The notes under the pieces: generated by a model
Seen by the model: the letters and a program-made list of their open reading frames with translations, nothing else
Told to the model about the DNA's origin: nothing
Databases searched by the model: none
Program-made: the position numbers and the translations under genes
Shown here: positions 48,532-61,000 of the stretch, in pieces
Layout: every line of letters begins with the position of its first letter
Numbering within the stretch: the stretch's first letter is position 1
Source of the DNA: Pseudoscleropodium purum
Lineage: Eukaryota > Streptophyta > Bryopsida > Hypnales > Brachytheciaceae
Length of the DNA: 64,000 nt
Direction: 5' to 3'
Assembly: GCA_963969395.1 (NCBI GenBank)
Contig: OZ017800.1
Span: 9,890,479 to 9,954,478, forward strand

Positions 48532-49606
48532 CCTCCAACTAATGATGTTGGACATGTGACATTGTCCTTCTCCAAGTATTCTATGTTTGGATTATCACTA
48601 CTTTTATTACTGTCAATCAAGGCAATTAGGGCTTCCTCTTGTGAAGAAAAGTGACCTCTATTTTATATTCTAGAGTCCCTAATGCTTAAACACTACCTAA
48701 ACAAATTTGACAAACATCTCTCTATGCAAAAAAAATTGCCTTTGCTTGCAATCACTCTCTTCATGATTCCCTCTTCTACTTTTCAATATCTTGTTCTTGT
48801 TCTAAATGCTTAGGATGGACATGATGGCCCTATGCACCATTCTACCCATGTTGAAGTGACTGACAATCCATCCAAAATTATTGCATCACAAATAAAATCA
48901 TGCCTTCTAATATTGTAAATGGTAATTAAATTTGGTTTTCACATCAAAGAATTCTTTTGATACAACAAGCATTGAGGTGTCATCTTTTGATCTTTTCTGA
49001 TTTCTAATTGAGATTTGAATAATTTCTCATTAACTCTCTTTGATTTATAAGTTGCTACTTTTTCAATTTGGTGGTTTACACAACATACCTACACCAATTC
49101 TAGGCTCATTCTAGGGTGTGGTTTAATGCATGGCATGAGTCTGGATGTAATCACCTTCCTGTTCAATTCATCCAAAAAAAATTCTTGGCACCCAATCTTC
49201 TTTCTTGAAATTGTTCCTTAAAAGCCAAAGAGCCTCATCAACAACAAATGCAAGAAGAATCTCAATGAATTTGACCCAAAGTTTTGTATTTGGACAATAT
49301 ATCACTATTGTTAGATTATTTTCCACCTACACCAATGGCTCCTTCCAAATATTTCCCAATGCTAAGAAGGCTCTACTGTTCCAAATCAATGTCTACTGAA
49401 ACATATTCATGAACCTTTATGGGTTAAGTAATCTTCCATTCACACAATAAAATGTTTTGGAATATACATAATTTTTATTGTTTTTAGCAGCATACAAAAC
49501 TCCTTTAAGCAATCTTACCCACATAGGCCTGTTTAAGAAATCTTCCATATAAATGTGAGAGAAGCAAAAGTAACTACCTTTCATGGACACACTTCAGGTA
49601 TATATA
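48532..49606. other. AT-rich gene-free spacer before copy C
   Basis: No supported coding region or element ends. The composition changes to that of the duplicated segment at about 49600. Confidence 0.4.
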
Positions 49607-50404
49607 GCTTGCTGATCTAATTGCAACATGTCCGAGCACCTTATTGATTTATATTCAGAAATCTTTGCACAATCACATTCTGTGCCGAAAATATGGCAGT
49701 GTCACAATGAGGTATTCTTACGTTGACAACACTTCAAAGCATGAGATCTACTCTAAATGGCGGTCACTGAGCAATATAGTGTCAAGGTACGAAACAAAAA
49801 CAACTGCTCCAACATAGAAACCACACAATATGCCCTCATGCCAAGCGAAACCTAGCTTTCTGTAGTCCTTAACGCAGGTATTCATCCAAGAATAGAAGAT
49901 ATTTACATTAAATTCAAAAGAGTAGCTCCTGTGAAACGGGCCACAGCAACTTTCACAAGTCTGTACAAGACGCATACACACCAGCAAAACTACAAGCTGA
50001 CTGATCTGCCATTTTGTAAGCTTTGGAACCAGGTATGCTGCATACAGAAAATGAAGGAGAGTGGAAGGGATGCAAGTCTACGCATTCTTTAACCTTTTTA
50101 ACACCCGAATCCTTTTTAAAATTTTTGCAGAGTTGCTTATGTCTTTATACAGTTATATTATTCACCTAAAATTCATCCAATTGGTCATAGAGGAAGATTA
50201 CTCCTTCAAGATCCAAGTATTACTTTGGATCAATAAGAATTTATTTGGACAAAAAACTGCCCCGCAGCGCTCTGTTCGTCATGGACTTTGGAGCACTGGG
50301 GGGTGAAGGAGAAGGCAGGTTGACATTTGATGAAGCCACTATGACCACGGTGCTGTACCCCCACCTCATAATATGTCAAGCTCAAGGCCGCGTACAGCCG
50401 TATG

Positions 50405-52113
50405 TTACTCATTATCCGCATCACTGTCCACTTCATGGGCATCCAAATAGAAGCTCGCCCCGTCACCGTCTATCATCTTAGCCCTGGATCATCGTCAAAC
50501 ATAACATAATCTTAAGGATCTTAAGCTTGGACTTTATAGATAAGGTACCACAAATAAATTTGTGAAGGACCAGACATTGGTTGCAAGTTAAAGATACCAT
50601 TGCAGTATGTGCAGTAATGTTAATCTTGGCCACGGCGACCAGAAGTGCATTGCAAGATCGGACAAACCAAGCAGCTAAGCAGCACAGCAGGTGATGCCAT
50701 GCAAACTGTTGTTCGGAAAATAACCTCCATGGCCGTCACCAAGTCCATGAAAACGTTTTCAAACCTACATGTAACGCTCAGTTTAAAACACATATTTTGG
50801 TGCCAAAGAACGACGTACCGTTCAAGTATAAACTTTCCCTCTTTGTACTTCTGACTTTTCTCAAAAGCCAATTCCTGAACAAACATCCACATCAATGGAC
50901 TCAGAAAAAAACGCAATGTAAAACAAGATCCACGACTAACCTGACAGGGAAAGCTCCTAAAAACTTTCCATCAAATGACTGACTGAAATTTCAATAGAAT
51001 GATCAAGTCCGCAGCACCGAGGTTGGGAATGAGGAAAAGAAATACTTACATATTTCCAGCCCACAACCTGCTGGCAAGAATTGCAGCAGATGTCAGCCAC
51101 GGTGTGCTTGCCGGTTGTCATCAGACGATCTTCCTGCGGCCCCAGCGAGACATTCACCCTGGATATTCAAAAACGATAAGGAGACTCAGAAGTCTATTCT
51201 AATGAGCAAGTCCAGAAACGACTCGGGAGACAATGTCAACATCCACATTGTCATTGAGAGATATTCAACTGAAAGGGCCTATTCGCGTCAGAATTGGCGG
51301 GACTCGACTTAGCTTGGCTAAACTCCTCAAAACCAGGAGGCCAGAATTGGACCTCAAGCTTTTCTGGTAGTTTTGACAAGATCATATAGGGACTCTTCTT
51401 GGTTCAATTATGTGTACTTATAGACCAACACATGCAGTGATCATTCACTGACTCTAGTGATATCCAAGTTTGGTCCCCTCTGAATTGGTCTTTAACGATA
51501 CAATCAATACAAAGGGTCACTTTAAAACCACGAATGCTGGGTCCTGAACGGGTCATTACATTCAGCATTACTTCACCTCGTACGTCGGGTAAGGGTCGGC
51601 ATGTCAATGGGCATTCTTAGAAAGGGTCAAGGAACCTCAATTCACAAATACTACAAGCGAGACAAGACACCAGTCAGGCTGGGGAAATTACACTGTATTA
51701 AATAGGTACGCCTTCCCATGTCGACAGTGGAATGCCTACACATGCGAGTAAACCAAGGCGGCTTGTTAGAAATTGACCAGATGCCAGTTTAATCAGTCAT
51801 TACGTTACCAGACACTACAAGAAGCATAGATAGAACCACAAAGACCGAGTCAATGCCTGCAAAAGGATTCAAAAGACACGAAAGAAATCCGCAGAAAAGT
51901 TTATGCAAATTAAATTAATCCTTTACAAATAAAAACAGTCACTGCTTTCGAGTTACAAGTCAATTTTCATAATTATTTTCAAATGTAAAACTAAACATTA
52001 TAAAACAGTGGCATTACCCTAGAGACGAGCTCATCGGATTGAGCCAGATGACTGCGGCAGAATCTGCAACTATACACACGGCCATCCAGCTGTATCAAGT
52101 ATAATCTGCCCAT
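50405..52113 (-). CDS. Yippee-like zinc-binding protein, copy C (5 exons, 127 aa)
   Basis: Exons in reading order are 52113-52018, 51735-51692, 51158-51050, 50874-50819 and 50483-50405. Their lengths (96, 44, 109, 56 and 79 nt) and phases are identical to copies A and B. The frame is intact, with Cys16, Cys19, Cys72 and Cys75 and the [11 protein letters not shown] motif present. Relative to copy A the protein differs by about two residues (Lys17Arg, Ser117Ala). Silent changes are spread through exons 2, 3 and 5 but absent from exon 4, which lies in the tract identical to A. The leader acceptor at 52266 is conserved. The ATG-TCG-TAG mini-frame of A is changed here to a slightly longer one. Cellular role as for the other copies: a soluble zinc-binding fold of unknown biochemical function. 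Confidence 0.93.
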
Positions 52114-53870
52114 ATTCGAACCCTCTTGCCTCTCCGGTCAACTCCAGTCCCAAATTGCAGCGCAATTGTTTTATTATTATCTTCTTCGTAATCGGTTCAG
52201 TAAGGAGCACACCAAGAGCCCATGCGTCACCTTGTCATCTGTACGACATGCACTGAGTATAGTACCTGCATTCACGAACAACATTATTTTAAAGACACTT
52301 CCACAAGATGCACAGCAATGGCATAGCATACCATCGCAAGTTCAGTTCTACGAAGAGGTGGAAATGGAATCCTATGGCATCTGAAATTAAAATGCTTTCC
52401 CTCATAATACAACCGCCATTCCCTACGAGCAGCAGCAGAAACAAGAAGACATCATGCATAGCAAAGTTCATCAATCAAACAAGCAAGTGTCAAAGATGAA
52501 GAGAAATCTATCACACGGTAAGGATCCCTAATCCGTGATTTAAGTCGTGCGAACGATATATCAGGATTGGAGAGTTATTTAGAGAATAACGTAAGTTGCC
52601 CAACCGATTGTCAATTGGAGAACAGTACATGATTTGGATTCAATCAATATGTCTGAGAAAGGTGTGCAAGAGCATTCTACTTCTGCTTGCTCGCATGTGT
52701 CAATCCACAAGCTATTAGAATGATCGGTCTTAGGGGATTCCTTCTCCAAAACTCTAGAACTAAGCATGCAAGAGGATGTGTGTCAAAATGTCACAGGATC
52801 GGAGTATCTTGACTGCCTTGACTTAGCAGACCGGCCCCAGGTACTTCGAGATCCTTTCCAGAATGTTATAAAATATGCATTGCATCAAATGAAACGCCGA
52901 CTGACTGGGTCCTCATTTCCGACCGTTTCCCATTTCTCATTCGCTTCCAGAAATTGCACAAAATTTAGACGGGGGACACCGAACCGAGTGAAGGAAGCAA
53001 ACACGAATGGTTTATCTGAACGCACATACACGAGCGGAACTCAAGGGCAAGGACACCTTCGGAAAAAAGGTAGTCGAGAGAAAACGGACTTTTCTAACCA
53101 CCTAGTGCCATTCGAATTGCAGTCGATAGCATTAGGATTGCCAGTCTCCCGCGATGACAATTGAGATGGTATAACCAACACTAACGTCTCATAGCATCCG
53201 AAACCTCAGCACACCACCAATAGACAAAGCATCCTCGACATAGAAAATCCAACAGGAACACTGAATAGCACCATCTCAATTGAGCCAACACAGGCACCAA
53301 CATAAAAAACACGACGACCCTACAAAAAAAAGAGAAAGAAGAAACGAAAAATGACCGATATAAAGGCCAATTCAGTCCCGAAACGCCATAGCCTCGCAAT
53401 GATCGACACCCACATGGTGAAACAACCCTAAAAACACAGAAAACCACGGGAGAAAAAAAATAGAAGACGCGCAACAAGTGAAAAAAATGGAAAAAACAGA
53501 GCAAATGAGCCTAACCGGATGGCGGTAGTAGCAGTAGCAGCAACAGCAACAGCAGGAGGAGGAGGAGGACAACAAGAACAATCAGGCTCTCTTCTCCAAT
53601 TGCAGCAGCAGCGTCGCCACCACCATTCCTGCAACCCAAGCAAGCACACGCAAACAAGCCATAGCAATGGCAATGGTTTCCCTGCGGTCCCTCTTTGGGA
53701 AATGGCGAGGCCATGGGAGAGAGAGAGTGGGGGAGTGTTCTTTCATCCGTGCCTTGGAGGAAAAGAAAGCGCATTCGTCCACGGGATGGACGAGGCTGAG
53801 ATGTTGAACACATGGGAGACGTGCGTCTGATCCGGTTCTAATTCCGAGCCTTCAGGGCTTGACTGGCCAC
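52114..53870 (-). promoter_or_regulatory. Promoter and 5' leader of Yippee copy C
   Basis: Counterpart of the copy A leader in inverted orientation. The CT-rich tract lies near 53720-53736, the CTG/CTC-repeat tract near 53530-53575, and the conserved acceptor near 52266. A 66-codon frame at 53782-53582 is co-linear with a frame in copy A, differing by an in-frame 6-bp indel, but copy B has a stop in it. I read it as untranslated leader, not as a gene. Confidence 0.4.
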
Positions 53871-56800
53871 TCACTTGGGAGTTGCAGGCGAAGAAGGGGG
53901 CTCCTATTTTTAGTTGATCAATGACTGGACAAGACACTTCACTGTCTTCTGTTCACTCATGTGCATAAAAATAGAGTGGAAATAACAACTTGAAGGTAGT
54001 CTGCTTTTATAGCGACCATTGAAGAGCTCATTGCCTTTTCAGGAAAGCTGAAAATTTTCAATCAATTTTTGTGAGGAAGAAAATGAATGGAATTGGCATT
54101 GAACCCAAGTCCTTTCATTGATTTTTTGGACCTTTGTGGAAATATGGTAGAGCTGCTGGTTACTACCACCTATAAGACCCTTCCAAGTTTACATCAGTGG
54201 CCCATCCATTACCACAATCTTAGCATCCCATTATCATGATGGCAATGCACTTGGGAAGTGGATACATCAACCCATCCTTTGAGAAGGGTCTATTGACACT
54301 TTAACATTTCAGCTTTGAAAAATCAAAGAAAATTCACTTTTAATCATAATGTCTTCATTCTTTTTGTAATGACTCCTTTCAAACTTTTTGGTCTTTGAAA
54401 GATATGGGAGTTGACAAATAGCTTCTCCAAAGTATCTAAATAGCAAATTTATGTGGTGATTGGTAGTTTTACCTTAGTTATGAATTTATGAAGTTGAAAC
54501 ACACAAGTGGTCACTAGAAGTGACTACTTCTTGAAATGTACACTATTGATACATTAAAGAAATTTGAGAATGTACCTATATGTGTCATGATTGCTTTTAG
54601 AGCAAGATCGCTTTTAGATGGGAGACTATCTTAGATGTTGTTTAGGAATTCATGTACAGATCTCATTGTCTAAATCTTTGATCCTTTCCTTACAATTTTC
54701 TAACTTCAAGTTTTGGCACACTTGTCCTCATTTGAGAGTTGTCTAACTTGAGTGCACTTGTCATCCAAGTGGTTGGATTGTCTAACTTTAGTGTATAAAT
54801 TCTTCAGCTTGGAGATATTTATCTTGAGGCAACATTATTAATCATAATCAGGTATAATTAGTGTAAATCCTGTCATGAATTAGTGCATGCACCAACAAAA
54901 TGAACTATCAAGGTTGTTGACAATTATAACGTAGAACATATTCATGCAAATCAATTTACCATATCATTCTAAAACTAGAGCATTACTGATACTCCATTGT
55001 TATTGGCTATAAGTTCAAATTGCAATAAAATAAATAATTTTAGGAGTTTTTCAAATATACAAATTGAAGAATAGATTAGAATTGATAAGCTTCATTTTGT
55101 TGGAATGATGTGTAAGTAGATTATTTTCTCAAAAGGGACACTAAAGTTTTCTTTGGGCAATAGAAAACTCTTATCAAACCATTTAAGCCTATGTCCCTAG
55201 CTCTCTCAAGATATTCCCTAATGCTATGAGGGTGTAAGGGCTCTATTGTTCCAAAGTAAAAAATGTTGGGAGGCAATAGTGATAGTGTTAGAAAACTTAG
55301 TGAAAATAATTATAGGGTCTTACAAAAATTTAGACCAAAAAATTGTAATATTATCAAAAATAAATAGGGTCCAATAATTTATTGTAAAAATATTATTATA
55401 TTATTTTCTAAATACTTCCAAATTTAAAGAATCTTCTTTTAATACATGTATGTCAAATAGACTCCCTCAAAAACCCTTTTGGTTGTAGGCATTTTCTTAC
55501 TTGCAAAAAAATGACCCACATCTTCAAGGTGAGTTACCAAATCTCAAAAATAGTTGATTAAAATACAATAATCCTAAGAACTTCTAAGATAAACAAATTT
55601 ATATAGTCAAAAAGCAACAAACTTGTCTAGTAATATAGACATGAGATTTGAGGCACAAAAAGGATAACATAGTAGAGGAAAAGGATGAATTTATATCATT
55701 ACATTTTACAACCATAGACAAATTTACATATTCAAAATTTTGACCTTACAACCTATATTTCAAGATCAAACATTGACAAATTTTAATCTTCAAAATTTTG
55801 ACCTTCCATCCTATATTTCAAGTTTTCATTGTACTAAAGTAATTGCAAATTGTCATTATAGATTCACAATAACTTAATAGATGTTATTTTGTGTTCAAAG
55901 TTTTTTGTTAATATAATAACAAAGTTAAACATGCTTCTTGATTACAATGCCCCTCATCTAGATCTCCATATTGTTTCAAATTGTTTTCTATCAATGTAAT
56001 AAAAAGCATGCAAATCCAACTATGTAAAATTTATTTTGAAACCTAATTGCAATGCAGGACATGAAAACTTATAGGGATAAAGATTAGCATGTGGTTGTAG
56101 GTCTTTTTTATTGAAATTCTGCATAATTATCTTCAAGAAAATAAAAAGCACAAAGATGCTATTGTGTGGGACTTATCAAGAAAATTAATTGCATTATACC
56201 ATAGTTCTAAGAAGCTAGTGGCAATGGATTAGACCACAAATAAATAACATAATTTCTTAAGCCAATTAATGTAGAGAGAATCCAAAAGTTGCATATAGAT
56301 GGAATGAGATGAAACAATTCATGTGGAATATATATTATAGTATGTCGTAGCTGAAGTTGAAAACACACTTATTGATTTTAAGGCAAAAGTTCAAAGCCTT
56401 GTTGAGTATAGTAATTCAAGGCTTTTCAAAAATTTATTTGACTAGAAGAATGTGAAAATCCAAATTCTCTTTTAGCTATTAAAATCTATTTGATATTTCA
56501 AGTCTTGAGTCAAAAGTTATGGACATTATTCCGCGAAGGGCATTGACTACGTTTCAATAATCATTCTCTGAATTTTATTTATTACACTTTGTTGAAGACT
56601 TCAAATCACAAAAATATTTTTTAAGCTAAAAGACAACTTGATTATCCAAATTTTCTTTGTTGATAAAGAAGGACTAAGAAAAGACACATTAGAAAAAATC
56701 TGAGCCCTATGGAGGGCTATTAATTTAAGGATTCAATTTTTGGCGCCTCACAATTCAAATACAAGAAAATAAAAAATATTAAAAAATTATGAAAATGTGA

Positions 56801-58299
56801 CATGGCGCTGAAGTGGCACAAATAGTGCCACATTAGTAGCTTTCATTAAAAAATAAAAAACAATGGATTTCCTCTCTAATTGCACTAAGGTAGTTGCGGG
56901 CATTTCAAAACTTGCGGCCTTTCCGAGGCTTGAAATTTTTTTAATGCAACAAGTGAAAGGAAAAGACATGTGGAAGACAATTAGAAAACTATATATGGTT
57001 GACAAAAAAAAGAGTGGTGAAAAATGGGATTGGAAATGCTAAAATTCTATTGGGAAGGAAAATTGGATGAGGGAAGGAGAAGGTGGGTGGGATTGAACAA
57101 GTAGTTTAGAGGGTGCGTATGGGAGGAGGTCTTTGATTGAATAGGGGAAGTTTGAGAATGAAAAGATAGAGAGGGAAGTTGATAGAATGGTAGGAGTTGA
57201 ATTTTTTTGAAAGTGAACTTACTAGCTTGTTGGTGGTGCAAGTTTTAAAAGTAGAGGTTGATTTCAACATGCTCTTCTCCTCCCAGTTGAAGATCCAATA
57301 GGCTTCAAGGAGTTATGAAGTTTATATCAAAAATTTAATAGGTTTGTATTCCATTCCATTCCATTCAAAGTTCTTGATTCATGTTTTGTATTCAATGATG
57401 GAAATTGCCTTACTATACAAATTTTAGAAAATAGAACTTATACCTTGGTGCTTGTGGCAACAAAAAAATTACTTCATTTTTTTCTTTCAAAAATATTTTC
57501 CACTGCAATATTTGACCAAAATTTTATGTCTAGTGTAAATTTAGGAAAGGACCTTGCCATGTATTGCATGATCCATTCATGTTGGTTTTGTTGTTACCAT
57601 TCATGAGCAACAAAACTCTTGTCAATGAATCCTCAAAACTACATTTAAGGACACTTCACTATAGGTCTCTTCTACATTGTTGTTGTTAATTTATTCTATT
57701 GTTTGTGATGAGTTAATGTTTGTGAATAGAAGAATTTTTATATTCTCTACCATAACTTATTATTGAAAGTTTGGTTGGAATGCTTATAGAAATTCACAAA
57801 TCCTAAATAATCCCATTTTTTTTCTTACCATGTCTTCTTTACATGATACAAGGTGCCATGCTACCACATGTTTGGGGCTTTAAGGCACTTAGACATTTTT
57901 TGTCCATTTTCTACTCTAATAAATTTTAATTTTAATTTTGTAAGAACATCCATTCTATAGTTGTTGAATTCAAGTCTAAACACATACTCAAATGACTTTT
58001 GAAGTATCACATGAGCTAGTTGGAATGTATTGAAGTTCAATTTGCAAAGATGAAGTGTGTTTCAACCTCACTCAAAAGTATGCCAGTGTCACCATGGTGA
58101 GTAAGGAGACATTGGAGATGACTTCCTAAGCCCTATAAGATAATAGGTGAGAGAAATGAGGAGTCCCAAGTTGTCACAACCCTCACTTTAAAGTGTGCCC
58201 ATGCCACATTGGTGAGCAAGGGAGACATTTGGGATGACTCCCTGACTTGCAAGAGATGAGGTGAGGAAAATTTGGAGTTCCAAGAAAATAGAATGTGGT
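53871..58299. other. AT-rich gene-free region
   Basis: No gene supported. A short direct repeat of about 115 bp is visible near 58063 and 58178 (CAACC(C)TCACT...AAAGT(A/G)TGCC). Purine-rich sequence at 57010-57230 gives open frames by composition only. Confidence 0.4.
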
Positions 58300-61000
58300 A
58301 GCACTTTGGTTAGGAAGAATTGAATGGTGTGCTACACATACTTGAAAAGCTAGTAAGAAGATGCATCTATAGGTCCAAAGAATGTAAGGATTCAAATTGG
58401 GGGTCAAAAGTTATGGCTCCTTACAGTTGCTAATATCTTGGCTACTACCCAAGGTGTATATGGAACGCGGAATTGGGGGTTCTTGGAAGATTCCTTAGGC
58501 CAAAGAAGGCATGCCATATATTGTTGGGAAGCTAAAGAGACAAGATTTATAGAATGAAAAGGAGACATAAATTTAGAATGCTAAGGCTCACAAAGAGATG
58601 AATTGTGAGCTAAAAATTATTACCATCCAAAGGAGCCATAGAATCTTGGAGAACTACACCTCTTAAGGGACTTGCATTAGATGAGATTTCAATCCCTGAG
58701 AAGACTGTGAGTTCCCTTGCATTTATTTGGAATCCCACACTTTGCACATTGTTTCGTAGCAACTATGAGACATGGCACAACAACTACCACGTCATTTTAA
58801 TTTTTTTTTCATTTTAAAATTAAATAAAAAATAAAAAATAAATTTGACAATGATTATTTTTGGAGTGCTAGGGAACAGTACTAGGAATAGACCCAAACAG
58901 TCTTCCAGACCTCCAAAACACACCTAATGGATCTTTGGAAGGTCATAACTTCTTTAATATTTATTGCATTTGTATAAATGAATATTCCACAATAATCTAA
59001 AGGAAGATTAGATCATAAAATGGACTTGTACACTAGATTTAGAGTCTAGAGCTACAAATTATATCTATAGGAAGATCGGGGGGGGGGGGGGGGGGGGAGA
59101 ATAGGGCCTGGTTTTGAAGAAATGACATGGAACTAGGTGGTTTTCTAAGATGTATGTGTTTTAAATGTCCCTGAGACATTAGGGGGGGAGGGGATACCAA
59201 ATCTTGTAGAGAATACTATGAAAAGGGGTGGTTTCCTTCCTCCCTTTTGAATTGTGCCATAGTGAACCATTGTAGCTACAAGTAGTAAAGGTGATGTTTG
59301 AGTCTTACTACTTTTTTTGTCACCACAAAGTGCTTATGCACTCTTTGATATTAGTTTGGTGGTATCTTATTCCACACTAAGCGATGATATGAGCCTCGAT
59401 TGATAAGCCCCAATGTGAGTTTTGAAATGAGATTGGTTGGACCTAGTAAGGAGTTGGGTCCCATTTGAGGTCCCATTCAAAAGCAATTTTCAATAATAGA
59501 GAGTAGTGCCACCACCAAGTGCTTGGACATCCATAGAAGTTCCACCCTATGTCATCAAATGATATCTTTGGTGTCTTGTGGGAGTTAAGTGTTAAAAATT
59601 AAGTATTGGAAATCATAGGAAATGGAAAACATCATGATTAAAGTTGGAACCTAGCATTGTCGATGTGTGGTATTTTTAGTGTTAGAAGATCATGACCCTT
59701 GGTGTGACTAGGAGTTAAGTGTTATAGAAGCACTTTGGATGAGCTTAAGGTGGTAAGTGTTATTAAAGGGCATGACACAAGTAAATATGACACTATAGCA
59801 TTCTAATTAGCATTGGACAAATTAGACAAGCATGCTATACATTTTTGAAAAGTTGTTGAAAGCACACATCTATGGATCTAAAGAACACAAGGATCTAAGT
59901 TGTGAATCAAAAGTTGTAGCTTCTCAAAGTTGGTAGTGTCTCAATTGCAAACTCAAGTTATAAGATGTAAAAATAGGGGTTCTAAAAAGATCCTCTTGTC
60001 CAAATAGTGCATATTGCAAATCATTAGAAAGCTAAATGACAAGGATTTTAGAATGCTAACTTGCTAAGGCTAACAAAGAGATTATCTATAAGCTAAGAAT
60101 TATATACAAACAAAGGGAGTAGATTCTTAGGGGCCTTAGACCTTTACGAGGACATAACTTGCTCAATACTTATTGCATTTGAGAAAGTAAATAGTTCAAG
60201 GTGATTTAAAGAAAAAGTATATTACAAAAATAATCTTGTACTTTGGATTTTGAAGTCTAGAGCTAAAAGCTATCCCAATGGCAAAATTAGGAGGACTTAG
60301 AGCTTGATTTTTAGACTAAGGCATAGACGATACATATTCCTTCTTGGAGAAATATATCTTGGATGTCTTAAATGATCCATAGGAAAGGAAGTCTACCAAA
60401 TCCTACAAAGAGTACTATGAGGAGAGGTGGTTTCCCTCTTCTGTCAAATAGGGCCATAGTGAGTTATGTTTTAGCTACAAGTAGTGAGTTTGGTTATGAA
60501 ATCTTATCATTGCCTTCATATTACTGTAGAATATTTTTGTGTACTTTTTTATATTGATTGTATGGTTTCCTACTCTATGCTAGGCCGCTATGATGTGAGT
60601 CCTAATTAGTGAGTCATGAGGTGAATATTGAAATGAGGTTGCTTGGATCTGGTAGGGAGTTGTGTACCATTCAAGGGCAGTTAACTTCGGTGGTGAATAT
60701 TGAGTGTACCTACACCAAGTGCTTGGACATCAACAAAAGTTTCATCCTATATCATCAAATGAAGTACATATGTCTTGTGGAAGTTAAGTAATGGGAGTCA
60801 TGGAAAATAAGAACCCCTTGAAGGTGTGACTAAAATTAGAACCTAATGTTGTGATTTTGTGGCATGTGCAATGTTACAAGATGGTGACCTTTATTGTTAT
60901 TAGAAGTGAAGTGCCAAAGAAGCACTCTAGAAGAACTTGAAAAGTTAAGTAACACTAAAAGGCATGACAAAAAGCAAATGAATGATTGTTTTTTGTCCAT
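58300..61000. repeat. Diverged tandem duplication of a 1.2-1.5 kb non-coding unit
   Basis: Landmarks recur in order: TGCTA(C/T)ACAT...TTGAAAAG at 58330 and 59833; GAATACTATGA-like at 59209 and GAGTACTATGA at 60410; CTACAAGTAGT at 59276 and 60475; CCAAGTGCTTGGACATC at 59515 and 60714. Spacing is about 1.5 kb at the start and 1.2 kb later, because unit 1 holds about 300 extra bp around 58640-58915. Unit 1 also contains a run of 20 G at 59078-59097. No open frame is conserved between the units. Confidence 0.7.

Larger units (their letters stand above)
49607..53870 (-). repeat. Segmental duplication copy C, inverted (carries a Yippee-like gene)
   Basis: Reverse-complement copy of segments A and B. 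At the 3' side it matches A as far as a GTTGCAATTAGATC sequence (49610-49634), beyond the end of homology with B. Most of it is clearly diverged from A, but 50466-50894 is identical to A 33303-33731. Confidence 0.8.

Noticed and set aside
53519..53830. Glutamine- and glycine-rich plus-strand frame over copy C
   Set aside because: It is the antisense of the CTG/CTC-rich leader of copy C, with no counterpart on the matching strand of A or B.
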